Part shown: piece after piece, positions 50,515-59,388 of the stretch
Numbering within the stretch: the first letter of the stretch is position 1
Layout of the letters: the number at the start of each line of letters is the position of its first letter
NCBI GenBank assembly: GCA_016719855.1
Contig: JADJYH010000034.1
Span: 1 to 64,000 of the forward strand
Origin: Saprospiraceae bacterium
GTDB lineage: Bacteria; Bacteroidota; Bacteroidia; Chitinophagales; Saprospiraceae
DNA length: 64,000 bases
Direction of reading: 5' to 3'
Program-made: the position numbers and the translations under genes
The notes under the pieces: model-generated
What the model was told of the DNA's origin: nothing
What the model saw: the letters and a program-made list of their open reading frames with translations, nothing else
Database searches by the model: none

Positions 50515-51804
50515 ATGAAAAACTCGCTGAAATGCTCTATCCTGTTCGCCCTTTTCTTTTCTTTCTGTGCCTGCCAGAAAGAAGAAGCCCCGCCCAATAC
50601 TCCTCCCGTTATTGAAGGTTTTTCGGTCAAAATCAACAAGGATATCCTAAACCAGTCAATTTATTTGGGATATATCATCAGTGACCAAACAGGGAAGATT
50701 TATCAGTACGAATTGACCAACGGCCAGCAATTCCAGGAAGACTTCATTTATGAGGCCGAAAAATTAAGCGACATCGAAATGGCTGTAACCCTCATTAGCA
50801 AGACGCCATATTCAAACAACCCAAACCATGCTTTTGTGGAGCTGACCACTTTCACCGGGCTCCCAAGCGATGCCTTCATCGAATACATTCCCCAATATTA
50901 TTTCTCTTGGACCCGCTCCAATAAAGCCTTCCAAATTTCTGGTATCGATGAAATTGATGACATCAAATTCTCTAACCTAAGCACGGACGATGACATCGCA
51001 AATGCTAGCCTTTCAGGTGGCACATTTTTCTTGTCTGCTTGGCTGCCCAATAATTACGAAAGCCTTGTTTTGGTAAAAGCAAATGGAGAAGAAGAGTACC
51101 GTTATATTGAATTGTTGACTGGCGGCATTGGCGGGCAATATTCCTATTCCGATTTGCCCATAATCGGTAAAAAAGAAATACTGATGCCCGGTTCACTAAC
51201 CAAAAGTTGGGATGGGTACATTTTTGGGGAGAACACGGCTACTGGCGAAAAAATGTCTCTTTTTTCCCAGCCTGCAAATGGCGAGGCAAGCGATAGATTC
51301 CTCATGGTGTATTATCCGACAGGCACCCCATTCAACAATTTTGATTTTTATATAAATACTGACCGATACTACATTTATGGCGAAGACCTTGAGATATTTC
51401 AACAATATGAAACCTTGCCCGATGCAATCGACCCTCGTGACCAATTGGAATTTGTAGAAAAAGTCATTACTCCAGAACAGTTTTCCGTCCGGCCCACCAC
51501 ATCGTCTGATTTTATGATCATGAGATACTACCATGTAGCTCAATCTGATATCAGGTGGGACATAGTCGCTCCTGCTAAGGGTGGCATTGTTGAATTCACC
51601 TTGCCCTTGATACCTGACGAACTTGAGCTTGAGTATCCCAATGATTTGATTTTTAACCGAAGGATGGAATATGTGTACGCTTACCTAGTCAATGTGCAAA
51701 ACCCATTAGCAAAAGATTTTTGGAAAAGCCCCTCGTCCAGCCTCAACTTTGACTGGCTGATTGAAAATGGGGCATATTCTGTACGCGAACGAATAAATTT
51801 TTAA
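50515..51804 (+). CDS. Lipoprotein of unknown function
   Basis: 429 residues, intact. Lipoprotein signal MKNSLKCSILFALFFSFCAC with the lipid Cys before QKEE. The mature part is beta-rich and aromatic (SIYLGYIISDQTGKIYQYEL, YFSWTRSNKAFQISGIDEID, LVLVKANGEEEYRYIELLTG). No family is recognised. It is followed 31 bases later by an outer-membrane barrel gene, so the two probably form a pair. Both are lower in GC than the flanking pheS and gatA. Confidence 0.75.
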   Translation: MKNSLKCSILFALFFSFCACQKEEAPPNTPPVIEGFSVKINKDILNQSIYLGYIISDQTGKIYQYELTNGQQFQEDFIYEAEKLSDIEMAVTLISKTPYSNNPNHAFVELTTFTGLPSDAFIEYIPQYYFSWTRSNKAFQISGIDEIDDIKFSNLSTDDDIANASLSGGTFFLSAWLPNNYESLVLVKANGEEEYRYIELLTGGIGGQYSYSDLPIIGKKEILMPGSLTKSWDGYIFGENTATGEKMSLFSQPANGEASDRFLMVYYPTGTPFNNFDFYINTDRYYIYGEDLEIFQQYETLPDAIDPRDQLEFVEKVITPEQFSVRPTTSSDFMIMRYYHVAQSDIRWDIVAPAKGGIVEFTLPLIPDELELEYPNDLIFNRRMEYVYAYLVNVQNPLAKDFWKSPSSSLNFDWLIENGAYSVRERINF

Positions 51805-51835
51805 GGTGCTTTAAAAAAGCAGCAAACAATCAAGT

Positions 51836-52615
51836 ATGAAACAAACTTTCCAACGCTTCACCTGCCTGCTCGCCCTTCTCGTATTCAACCTCAGCTTGTT
51901 TGCGCAAAATGACGAGGGTAAAAAAAATGAGAAACCAATCAACCAATACAAAAACGAGATAGCGCTTGACTTTCAGAATGCTTTTCGAAATTTGGTGAAT
52001 GGGTTTTCCGATGATGATTACAACTCCGAAGCCATTGCCACATCGCTCATTTTTAGGCGGAGAATCGGCGAGAAAAAATTCATCTCCGTCAACGAAAAAA
52101 AAGCCCTGCGCCTCCAGCTGGGGGGTACTTTCTCAATTCCGATAAGTTCTGAAGAAATTTATGACAGCACCTTGACCGGCACTTCCAATTTGTTTAACAT
52201 CAAAGAAAGCCGCACTGATGTATATTCCTATATCGGAATTGAATGGCAGCGTCAATTTGACAAACTCCAAGTCTACTATGGACTAGATTCCGGGGTGCGA
52301 TATTATAAGGATTTGGACGTGCCGACGGTCATCTCCTCAACTAGTGGCCAGGTCAACTATTGGAGAGAAATCAATTACCGTTCAATATCTATTCCTTTGA
52401 TTGGTTTTGCTGGTGTCAAATATTATTTCCATCCACGGTTCAGCCTTTCTTATGAATTGAGCTTAGGCACAGCCATCAGTTTTATCAAAAACAGGCAAGA
52501 CCGGTTCGAGCCAGGTATTGAAGGGCCAGCCGAACGGGAGTTCAATTATCGGCGAACCGGAATTTCTGGCAATTCCAGTTACCTGAGGTATTTCAATGTC
52601 AGCTATTACTTTTGA
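51836..52615 (+). CDS. Outer-membrane beta-barrel-like protein
   Basis: 259 residues, intact. Signal peptide MKQTFQRFTCLLALLVFNLS ending before QNDEG. The mature part alternates amphipathic strands (EIALDFQNAFRNLVNGF, TDVYSYIGIEWQRQFDKLQV, GLDSGVRYYKD, GVKYYFHPRFSLSYELSLGT) and ends SYLRYFNVSYYF with a terminal Phe, the barrel-assembly signal. It probably works with the lipoprotein just upstream; substrate or function unknown. Confidence 0.75.
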   Translation: MKQTFQRFTCLLALLVFNLSLFAQNDEGKKNEKPINQYKNEIALDFQNAFRNLVNGFSDDDYNSEAIATSLIFRRRIGEKKFISVNEKKALRLQLGGTFSIPISSEEIYDSTLTGTSNLFNIKESRTDVYSYIGIEWQRQFDKLQVYYGLDSGVRYYKDLDVPTVISSTSGQVNYWREINYRSISIPLIGFAGVKYYFHPRFSLSYELSLGTAISFIKNRQDRFEPGIEGPAEREFNYRRTGISGNSSYLRYFNVSYYF

Positions 52616-52744
52616 CAAAAGGCTAGTAATCGGATGTGAACCAAAAGCACAGTGGGACAGCTTTGGAGAATGGCTTTCGGAGAAATGTCCACTGACAGGT
52701 TGCCCAAAATGACAGACAACGGAAAATGATTGCCCGCTTGGCGG

Positions 52745-52752
52745 TATCTTTG
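52745..52752 (+). promoter_or_regulatory. Candidate -7 element of gatA
   Basis: TATCTTTG matches TAnnTTTG and lies about 55 bases before the GTG start. No good -33 element is seen. Confidence 0.4.
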
Positions 52753-52807
52753 CGCCCAGATTTGCGTACCGGGAACTATCTTCAAAACAATTAAACTAGA
52801 TTCTGCT

Positions 52808-54229
52808 GTGCCCATTCCCACATCCCTTCCCGCCATCAAATCCGCCATTTCAGAAGGAAAGACCAACTGCACTTCCCTCGTTGAGCACTACCTCGAACGC
52901 ATCGAAGCAACTCGCCACCTCAATATCTACATCGAAGTTTTCACTGACGAAGCCCGGCAGCGAGCAAAGGAGTTGGATGAAAAATTTGCCCAAAACCCCG
53001 CTTCGGTGGGCAAGCTGTTCGGGGCAGTCATTTCCCTCAAAGACGTGATTTGCTACGCCGGACACGAAGTCACGGCTGGCTCCAAGATTTTGAAAGGCTT
53101 TAAATCGCTGTTCTCCGCCACGGCGGTGGAGCGACTGCTGGCCGAGGACGCCATCATCATCGGGCGGGTCAACTGCGATGAGTTTGCCATGGGCAGCACC
53201 AACGAGACCTCCTGCTATGGCCCCACCCGCAACGCCGCCGACCCCACCAAGGTACCAGGTGGAAGCAGTGGCGCATCGGCGGTGTCGGTGCAAGCGGGCA
53301 CTTGCCTGGCCTCCATCGGCAGCGACACGGGTGGTTCGGTGCGGCAGCCAGCGGCATTCTGCGGCGTGGTGGGTTTCAAGCCGACCTACGGTCGAATTTC
53401 GAGACACGGGCTGTTGGCCTACGCCTCCAGTTTTGACCAGATTGGCATCTTGGCAAACAACATGGCTGATGTAGCTGCCTTGCTGGAGGTGATGGCCGGG
53501 CCTGACGAGTTCGATGCCACATGCAGCGAGCGACCCGTGGAGTCATTTTCCCAAACCCAAACTTCCAAGCCAGCCAAAATTGCCTACTTTGACTCAGCCA
53601 TCAATCACCCCGGCATGGACGCTGGGGTAAAAAAACTAACTTTCGACTTCATCGAAAAACTCAGGGACGAGGGCCACACGGTCGAACCAGTCGGTTTTGA
53701 CTACCTCGATTTTATCATTCCGGCATATTATGTGCTAACGACTGCCGAAGCTTCGAGCAACCTCAGCCGCTACGACGGCATCCGGTTCGGCCAACGAACG
53801 GAAGGGGCGAAGGACATCCACGAGGTGTACAAAAAATCGAGGACGGAGGGCTTCGGTACGGAGGTAAAACGCCGCATCATGTTGGGCACTTTCGTGCTCA
53901 GTTCGGGATACTACGATGCCTATTATGCCAAAGCCCAACGGGTTCGGAGGCTTATTTTGGAGCGCACGGAAGAAATTTTACAAAAATTTAACTTCATTTT
54001 GATGCCCGCCTCGCCGACCCCTGCCTGGAACATCGGAGAGATGGCCGACGACCCCGTGGCGATGTACCTCGCAGACATCTTTACAGTGCAGGCAAACATG
54101 GTAGGAATGCCAGCCATCGCATTGCCGATAGGCCAGCATCCATGCGGGTTGCCGGTGGGTGTGCAGTTCATGGCGGGCAAGTTTCAAGAAGCCGAATTGT
54201 TGGGTTTTGCGGCCGGATTGAAAAGCTGA
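52808..54229 (+). CDS. gatA: Aspartyl/glutamyl-tRNA amidotransferase subunit A
   Basis: 473 residues from GTG 52808 (PIPTSLPAIKSAISEGKTNC). The frame is open further upstream but this start fits the family. It hydrolyses glutamine and passes ammonia to misacylated Glu-tRNA(Gln) or Asp-tRNA(Asn) in the GatCAB complex. The amidase triad is visible: Lys in AVISLKDVICYAG, Ser in VPGGSSGASAVSVQAG, nucleophile Ser in GSDTGGSVRQPAAFCGVVGF. KPTYGRISRHGLLAYASSFD is the usual GatA stretch. gatB and gatC are not in the window. Frame intact. Confidence 0.95.
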   Translation: MPIPTSLPAIKSAISEGKTNCTSLVEHYLERIEATRHLNIYIEVFTDEARQRAKELDEKFAQNPASVGKLFGAVISLKDVICYAGHEVTAGSKILKGFKSLFSATAVERLLAEDAIIIGRVNCDEFAMGSTNETSCYGPTRNAADPTKVPGGSSGASAVSVQAGTCLASIGSDTGGSVRQPAAFCGVVGFKPTYGRISRHGLLAYASSFDQIGILANNMADVAALLEVMAGPDEFDATCSERPVESFSQTQTSKPAKIAYFDSAINHPGMDAGVKKLTFDFIEKLRDEGHTVEPVGFDYLDFIIPAYYVLTTAEASSNLSRYDGIRFGQRTEGAKDIHEVYKKSRTEGFGTEVKRRIMLGTFVLSSGYYDAYYAKAQRVRRLILERTEEILQKFNFILMPASPTPAWNIGEMADDPVAMYLADIFTVQANMVGMPAIALPIGQHPCGLPVGVQFMAGKFQEAELLGFAAGLKS

Positions 54230-54555
54230 TAAATTGGAATTTTTTATTTCGGTTTTCAACTCAAAACCGTTCTTTTTCTTGCTCCGCAATAAGGCTTTGC
54301 AGAAGCGATGTGGAAAACTTTATGGTGATTGGACTTGGTAGAATGAAACATTGGTCTACTTTTGCAGCCCACACTAGACTTCACTAATTGAAAAGAGGCT
54401 TACCCATAAAGCGAAAGAACATATCGCTAAACGACTTTAAGAAAGCTACCGAATCCCCGGACATGCGCCAGTCTTAATCAGAGTAAACACCTATTTTATG
54501 CTGCTGCGCAACGGGTATTGTTAACGAATCAGACCAATTTATGGAATCTGCAAGT
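54230..54555. other. gatA-MltD intergenic region with long leader
   Basis: Besides the promoter at 54335-54364, the transcribed part (about 54371-54555) contains no known riboswitch that I recognise, no convincing leader peptide and no strong hairpin. Confidence 0.5.
54335..54364 (+). promoter_or_regulatory. Promoter upstream of the MltD-like gene
   Basis: TTG (54335-54337), 19-nt spacer, TACTTTTG (54357-54364), an excellent match to the Bacteroidota promoter pattern. It implies a leader of about 185 bases before the gene start. Confidence 0.65.
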
Positions 54556-56052
54556 ATGCGCCAACTGTTGGCATCAATGTTTTTTGTTTTTCTGTTCTCT
54601 CCTTTAACACAAGCAAATACCATCTTCAATTCCGACGAAATCAGGACTCGTTTTGAAGCAATGGATTGCATGATAGCTCCCCGCTACACCTCCGAAGTGG
54701 AGAGCTACATCAAAAGAAACCTAGCCTACAACGGTTCGAACGCCAAGAAAATAATGGCCAGGGCCTCGGTTTATTTCCCCATTTACGAAAGGTACCTCAA
54801 GGAGCACGACCTGCCGCAGGACTTGAAGTTCTTGTCCATCGTTGAGTCTGCGCTGAACCCCAATGCGGTTTCACCAGTGGGTGCTACTGGCCTCTGGCAG
54901 TTCATGTCGGAGACGGGCAGAAGCTACTGCCTTACCATTGACAAAACCGTGGACGAACGCTACTGCCCTTACAACTCTACGGAGGCCGCCATGCAGTACC
55001 TCGCCAAGCAGTTCCAGCGCTTTGGCAGTTGGGAAATGGCATTGGCCTCCTACAACTGTGGCCCCGGCACCATCAACAATGCCATGAAGCGGGCAAGGAG
55101 CAACAACTATTGGACTATTTCAAAATACCTCCCGCGGGAGACGAGAAACTTCGTGCCCGCCTTCCTGGGTGCAGCCTACGTTGGCAATTTTTACCACCTG
55201 CACGACATCGAACCAGACTACCCAAGCCTCGACATGCAGGTGACGGACGCGCAGAAAGTGTTCGAACGACTTGATTTTAATACCATAGCTGCCATCACGG
55301 GTTTGCCTATTGAAGTTATCAGCGAGCTTAATCCAGCCTACAAAAAGGATTTTATTCCTGAGAATACGGAAGGCTACGACGTGATACTGCCCCGCCGGGT
55401 GTCTTCGGCAATGGCAGAGTACCTCGAAGCACGCCGCCCCGACAGCCCTCGCAAAATCGAGATGCCGCCAATGCCAGAACTGGTTGACACGTCCATTTAC
55501 AAGCCGGAGGAGCTTTATTTTCAGTCTGTCTATGTGGTGGCCGAAGGCGATAAAATTGGCGAATTGGCCGAAGTTTTCAACATCGCACCGTACAACTTGA
55601 AGGTTTGGAACAAGTTGACAACCTACCAGCTTAAAAAGGGGCAGGAGCTGACGATTTGGTTTCCGAATGAACTGCACCATTTTTTACCAAAAGAGGAAAG
55701 AATAGCAGTGGTGCCAATAGCTTGGCCTGTTAATACCACGGTAGTAGAAAACGTACCTGAGGAGGTGTTGGAACGTGACAACTTGCCAGTGCCAGGCGAA
55801 ATGCCCACCACTGTGTCATTTGTCAAATCATCGCCAGCAAACGCACAGGCTTTGAAGGTTGTAACCGCCCCGCCGGCTGCCATTTCAGCTCCGACGAGGA
55901 ATGGGAACAAGGCTAGGAAGATTACTGCCCCGTTGAAAGATATTAAAGTCACCTTGCCGAAGATTAAGGGAAAAGCAACCCCTGCTGCTCCCAAAAAAGT
56001 ACCGGTCGCTCCAAAGCGTGCGCCCGAGCCGAATGGGCATGGCATGATTTGA
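54556..56052 (+). CDS. mltD: Membrane-bound lytic murein transglycosylase D-like, with LysM
   Basis: 498 residues from ATG 54556 (MRQLLASMFFVFLFSPLTQA, signal peptide); ATG 54541 adds five residues. It cleaves the glycan strand of peptidoglycan. The SLT domain has the catalytic Glu in KFLSIVESALNPNAVSPVGA, then TGLWQFMSETGRSYCL and WEMALASYNCGPGTINNAMK. A LysM-like module follows (VVAEGDKIGELAEVFNIAPY, NLKVWNKLTTYQLKKGQELT). The C-terminus is Pro/Lys/Ala-rich and low-complexity. No lipobox is evident, so it may be soluble in the periplasm despite the family name. Followed by a clear terminator. Confidence 0.88.
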   Translation: MRQLLASMFFVFLFSPLTQANTIFNSDEIRTRFEAMDCMIAPRYTSEVESYIKRNLAYNGSNAKKIMARASVYFPIYERYLKEHDLPQDLKFLSIVESALNPNAVSPVGATGLWQFMSETGRSYCLTIDKTVDERYCPYNSTEAAMQYLAKQFQRFGSWEMALASYNCGPGTINNAMKRARSNNYWTISKYLPRETRNFVPAFLGAAYVGNFYHLHDIEPDYPSLDMQVTDAQKVFERLDFNTIAAITGLPIEVISELNPAYKKDFIPENTEGYDVILPRRVSSAMAEYLEARRPDSPRKIEMPPMPELVDTSIYKPEELYFQSVYVVAEGDKIGELAEVFNIAPYNLKVWNKLTTYQLKKGQELTIWFPNELHHFLPKEERIAVVPIAWPVNTTVVENVPEEVLERDNLPVPGEMPTTVSFVKSSPANAQALKVVTAPPAAISAPTRNGNKARKITAPLKDIKVTLPKIKGKATPAAPKKVPVAPKRAPEPNGHGMI

Positions 56053-56073
56053 TGCGCAGTGCATTTTGTAAAT

Positions 56074-56116
56074 GAAACGGGCGGCTTTTTGCGAAAAGCT
56101 GCCCGTTTCATTTTTG
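56074..56116 (+). terminator. Rho-independent terminator of the MltD-like gene
   Basis: GAAACGGGC and GCCCGTTTC arms with an inner GCTTTT/AAAAGC stem, followed by ATTTTTGT. Confidence 0.85.
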
Positions 56117-56199
56117 TGCTTGTTGGGTTTGGTTTTGCAGAAATGATTCCCGAACATTGGTTCGAAAATCACACATTCAAAAGATAAATCAAATACGCC

Positions 56200-57576
56200 A
56201 TGTCGAAATCAAAACATTTTTCTTCGACAAACCCGACCCGTCGGGATTTTGTCAGAACATCAGCCTTGGCCGCCGGAGGCGTTCTGTTGATGCCCTCTTT
56301 CCTCGCTGCCAAAGCCCATATTGACGGCGACGATACCATCAAGGTGGCCCTCGTCGGCTGCGGCGGACGGGGCACTGGTGCCGCCGTGCAAGCGTTGATG
56401 ACCAAGCAAAACGTGAAGCTCGTGGCCATGGCCGACGCCTTCCGTGACAACCTTGACGAGGCTTACAAAGTACTTACCGCCGACGACATCTCTGACTGGT
56501 CGGGCAGTGAGGGCAACGTGAAGGGGCGGGTGCAGGTGCCAGAGGAGCACAAGTTCACGGGCTTCGATGGCTACAAAAAGGCCATTGCGCTCGCAGATGT
56601 GGTCATCCTGACCACTCCGCCAGGCTTCAGGCCCATACACTTCGAGGAGTGCGTGAAGCAAGGCAAACACGTCTTCATGGAAAAGCCCGTAGCTGTTGAT
56701 GCGCCGGGTATCCGCCGGGTGCTGGAGGCCGCCGAGATTGCGAAGCAAAAGAAACTGAACGTCGTGGTGGGCTTGCAGCGCCACTACCAGACGGTTTACC
56801 GCCGCTGGGTGGATATGATGCAGGCAGGTGCCATTGGCGAGATAGTCACCTCACACGTCTATTGGAACAACGACGGCGTTTGGGTGCGTGGCCGAGAGGA
56901 GTTTTCCAAAAAAGCAGGACGCCCGCTCACCGAGATGGAATACCAGATGCGCAATTGGTACTACTTCAACTGGCTTTGCGGCGACCATATCACCGAGCAG
57001 CACATCCACAACCTTGACGTGAGCAACTGGGTGAAGAACGCCTACCCCGTGCGGGCGCATGGCATGGGTGGCCGCCAAGTGCGGGTCGGCAAGGATTTCG
57101 GGGAGATTTTCGACCACCACTTTGTGGAATACGAGTACGAGGACGGCAGCCGGATGTTCAGCCAGTGCCGCCACCAGCCGGGCACCATGAGCCGGGTGAC
57201 CGAGGTTTTCCAGGGCACCAACGGCTCGGCACCACGCCCAGGACTGCTGCTCACCCGCAGCGGCCACGAGCTGTTCAAGCACGACGAGCGCAATGCAGCC
57301 AATCCCTACCAAGTGGAGCACGATGAACTGTTCGAAGCCATTTCCAAAGGCGAATACCGCTACGCTGACACCGAAAACGGCGCAAAGGCCACGATGACCT
57401 CCATCTTGGGCCGCATGGCCACCTACTCCGGCCAAGTGGTTGAGTGGAAGGATGCCATGGCCAGCAACATAAGCCTGATGCCGCAGAAGTTCGATTGGAA
57501 CGCACCACCGCCAGTGCTGCCTGGCGCGGATGGCATGTACGCCTGCGCTGTGCCGGGTGTTACGAAGGTTATTTAA
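56200..57576 (+). CDS. Gfo/Idh/MocA-family oxidoreductase with Tat signal
   Basis: 458 residues, intact. A twin-arginine signal (TRRDFVRTSALAAGGVLL) indicates export of the folded, cofactor-loaded enzyme. The Rossmann start is VALVGCGGRGTGAAV; then HVFMEKPVAVDAPGIRRVLE with the catalytic-region EKP, and GLQRHYQTVYRRWVDMMQAG. This is the length and layout of the exported Gfo/Idh group common in Bacteroidota and Planctomycetes, which act on sugars or sugar derivatives with bound NAD(P). The exact substrate cannot be read from sequence. Ends with a strong terminator. Confidence 0.88.
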   Translation: MSKSKHFSSTNPTRRDFVRTSALAAGGVLLMPSFLAAKAHIDGDDTIKVALVGCGGRGTGAAVQALMTKQNVKLVAMADAFRDNLDEAYKVLTADDISDWSGSEGNVKGRVQVPEEHKFTGFDGYKKAIALADVVILTTPPGFRPIHFEECVKQGKHVFMEKPVAVDAPGIRRVLEAAEIAKQKKLNVVVGLQRHYQTVYRRWVDMMQAGAIGEIVTSHVYWNNDGVWVRGREEFSKKAGRPLTEMEYQMRNWYYFNWLCGDHITEQHIHNLDVSNWVKNAYPVRAHGMGGRQVRVGKDFGEIFDHHFVEYEYEDGSRMFSQCRHQPGTMSRVTEVFQGTNGSAPRPGLLLTRSGHELFKHDERNAANPYQVEHDELFEAISKGEYRYADTENGAKATMTSILGRMATYSGQVVEWKDAMASNISLMPQKFDWNAPPPVLPGADGMYACAVPGVTKVI

Positions 57577-57589
57577 TGCCTCTCCTAGC

Positions 57590-57627
57590 CCTGTTAGCGC
57601 TTGAAGCGCTAACAGGACTTTTTTTTT
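57590..57627 (+). terminator. Rho-independent terminator of the Gfo/Idh gene
   Basis: CCTGTTAGCGC and GCGCTAACAGG, an 11-bp perfect stem with loop TTGAA, then ACTTTTTTTTT. Confidence 0.9.
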
Positions 57628-57644
57628 ACAAAAAATCAAACACG

Positions 57645-59369
57645 ATGAAGATGCGCTACTTTTATTGTCTGCTTATTTTTCTTCTTTTTGGCCAGTTTTT
57701 GCTTGCGCAAAACGGCGTTATCAAATTCACCAACCCATCTTTTGAGGGCACGCCGGGAGAGGGGGGAAGCGGTTCAAAGTTGCCGGAAGGCTGGTACGAC
57801 TGCGGTTTTCCTAGAGAGACTCCTCCGGATGTACATCCAAAGCCGGGCGGTGGTGCTTTTCAAGTAACGACAAGGGCATTTCATGGAGAGACCTATCTTG
57901 GATTTGTGGTGAGGGAAAATGATACTTGGGAATTAATAGGCCAAAGGCTTTCACAGCCCTTAAAGGCTGGAGTTAAATATAGTTTTAGTATTTCTCTGTG
58001 CCGTTCCGAAATATTCTTGAGTGCAAGCCGAGTTTCGAATAAACCGGCAAATTATGCGGCACCCGCCACATTACGTATTTGGGGAGGCGGCAATTATTGC
58101 GCTAGGAAGGAATTATTAGCGGAAACTGAATCAGTGGATAATACAGATTGGAAGGACTATGAGTTCGAAATTTCTCCATCAGAAAACTTTGACTTTATAG
58201 TATTGGAAGCATTTTTTAAAACTCCAACACCAGCCCCATATAATGGCAATATTTTAATAGACTTTGCTTCAGATTTTATTCTAATAGAAAACGAAAATGC
58301 GGATGCTATAAGGACGAATAAAAGTAAATTATGGGAAGAACAAGCGGCTGTTTATTTGCAAGCAAAGGAACATTATAAAGAACCGAGTGAGTTCAAAAAA
58401 GAAAGCAAGGAAAAGCTATTGGTAAATCCGAATAACAGGCCAGCCCCAAAACGAAATCCAACCCCTCCGGTAGTTGATACATCATACTACAAAGATTTAA
58501 ATCGCTACGAATTCACCCGCCCGCTCATGGGCACCGACTTCCGCATCGTGATATACCATACCGACGCTTCTGTGGCAAAACAGGCTGCCGAAAAAGCCTT
58601 TTTGCGGGTGGCCGTGCTCGAAAAGGTTTTTAGTGATTACATGGAAAACAGCGAGGTGAGCATGCTTTGCGATGATGGGAAAAGCGATGTCAGCGATGAA
58701 CTTTGGGACGTACTGGACTATTCGCAGGAGGTGGCCCGGCGGTCGGAAGGCGCTTTCGATGTTTCGGTGGGTGCTTTGACCAAGCTTTGGCGGAAAGCCT
58801 TTCGGTTAAAGGAATTCCCTACTGACTCTGATATCAGCCGTACTGCCGGAACGGTTGGGTACGAGGGTATTGTGATGAAGGCGAAAAACAAAACCGTTAA
58901 GCTGGACAGAGAAGGTATGCGGCTCGACTTCGGGGGAATTGCCAAAGGCTACGCTGTTGATGAGGCGATGGCTTGGCTCAAGGTGTCTGGCATCAACATG
59001 TTCTTAGTGGACGGCGGCGGCGACATACTCGTCGGGATAGCCCCGCCAGGCAAGCAAGGCTGGGAAATCGAAGTGCCGGACAAGTTTATGAATGGTGAAT
59101 TGACCTTCAAAAAAGCGTTTTACAAAAACACCGCCATCGCCACCTCCGGCGATACCTACCGCTACCTCGAACACGAGGGCAAGCGCTACTCGCATATCAT
59201 TGACCCTCGCACGGGATATGGCCTGACCAATCGCAGGGTGGTTACCGTCACTGCACCCACCTGCATGGCCGCCGATGTTTGGGCCACGGCTGCAAGCGTG
59301 GGCATCAAGAAATTGTTGACGGTGGATTTGAGAGCGGAAAATATCCGAATCAATATTTTGGAGGAATGA
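57645..59369 (+). CDS. ApbE-type FAD:protein FMN transferase with extra N-terminal jelly-roll domain
   Basis: 574 residues from ATG 57645. Signal peptide MKMRYFYCLLIFLLFGQFLL. Residues about 25-220 form a carbohydrate-binding-like or cell-surface beta domain (NPSFEGTPGEGGSGSKLPEG, PLKAGVKYSFSISLCRSEIF, DWKDYEFEISPSENFDFIVL). After a linker, residues about 285-570 are ApbE: RPLMGTDFRIVIYHTD, RLDFGGIAKGYAVDEAMAWL, VDGGGDILVG, NTAIATSGDTYRY, SHIIDPRTGYGLTNRRVVTV. ApbE attaches FMN to Thr/Ser of exported proteins. The N-terminal extension is not usual for ApbE and is lower in GC than the ApbE part, so a fusion is likely. Confidence 0.88.
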   Translation: MKMRYFYCLLIFLLFGQFLLAQNGVIKFTNPSFEGTPGEGGSGSKLPEGWYDCGFPRETPPDVHPKPGGGAFQVTTRAFHGETYLGFVVRENDTWELIGQRLSQPLKAGVKYSFSISLCRSEIFLSASRVSNKPANYAAPATLRIWGGGNYCARKELLAETESVDNTDWKDYEFEISPSENFDFIVLEAFFKTPTPAPYNGNILIDFASDFILIENENADAIRTNKSKLWEEQAAVYLQAKEHYKEPSEFKKESKEKLLVNPNNRPAPKRNPTPPVVDTSYYKDLNRYEFTRPLMGTDFRIVIYHTDASVAKQAAEKAFLRVAVLEKVFSDYMENSEVSMLCDDGKSDVSDELWDVLDYSQEVARRSEGAFDVSVGALTKLWRKAFRLKEFPTDSDISRTAGTVGYEGIVMKAKNKTVKLDREGMRLDFGGIAKGYAVDEAMAWLKVSGINMFLVDGGGDILVGIAPPGKQGWEIEVPDKFMNGELTFKKAFYKNTAIATSGDTYRYLEHEGKRYSHIIDPRTGYGLTNRRVVTVTAPTCMAADVWATAASVGIKKLLTVDLRAENIRINILEE

Positions 59370-59388
59370 TTTTTCCGAAGGAAAAAAA

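Noticed and set aside
54365..54555. Riboswitch or structured RNA in the MltD-like leader
   Set aside because: I could not find a known aptamer consensus, a terminator or a convincing paired core by eye.
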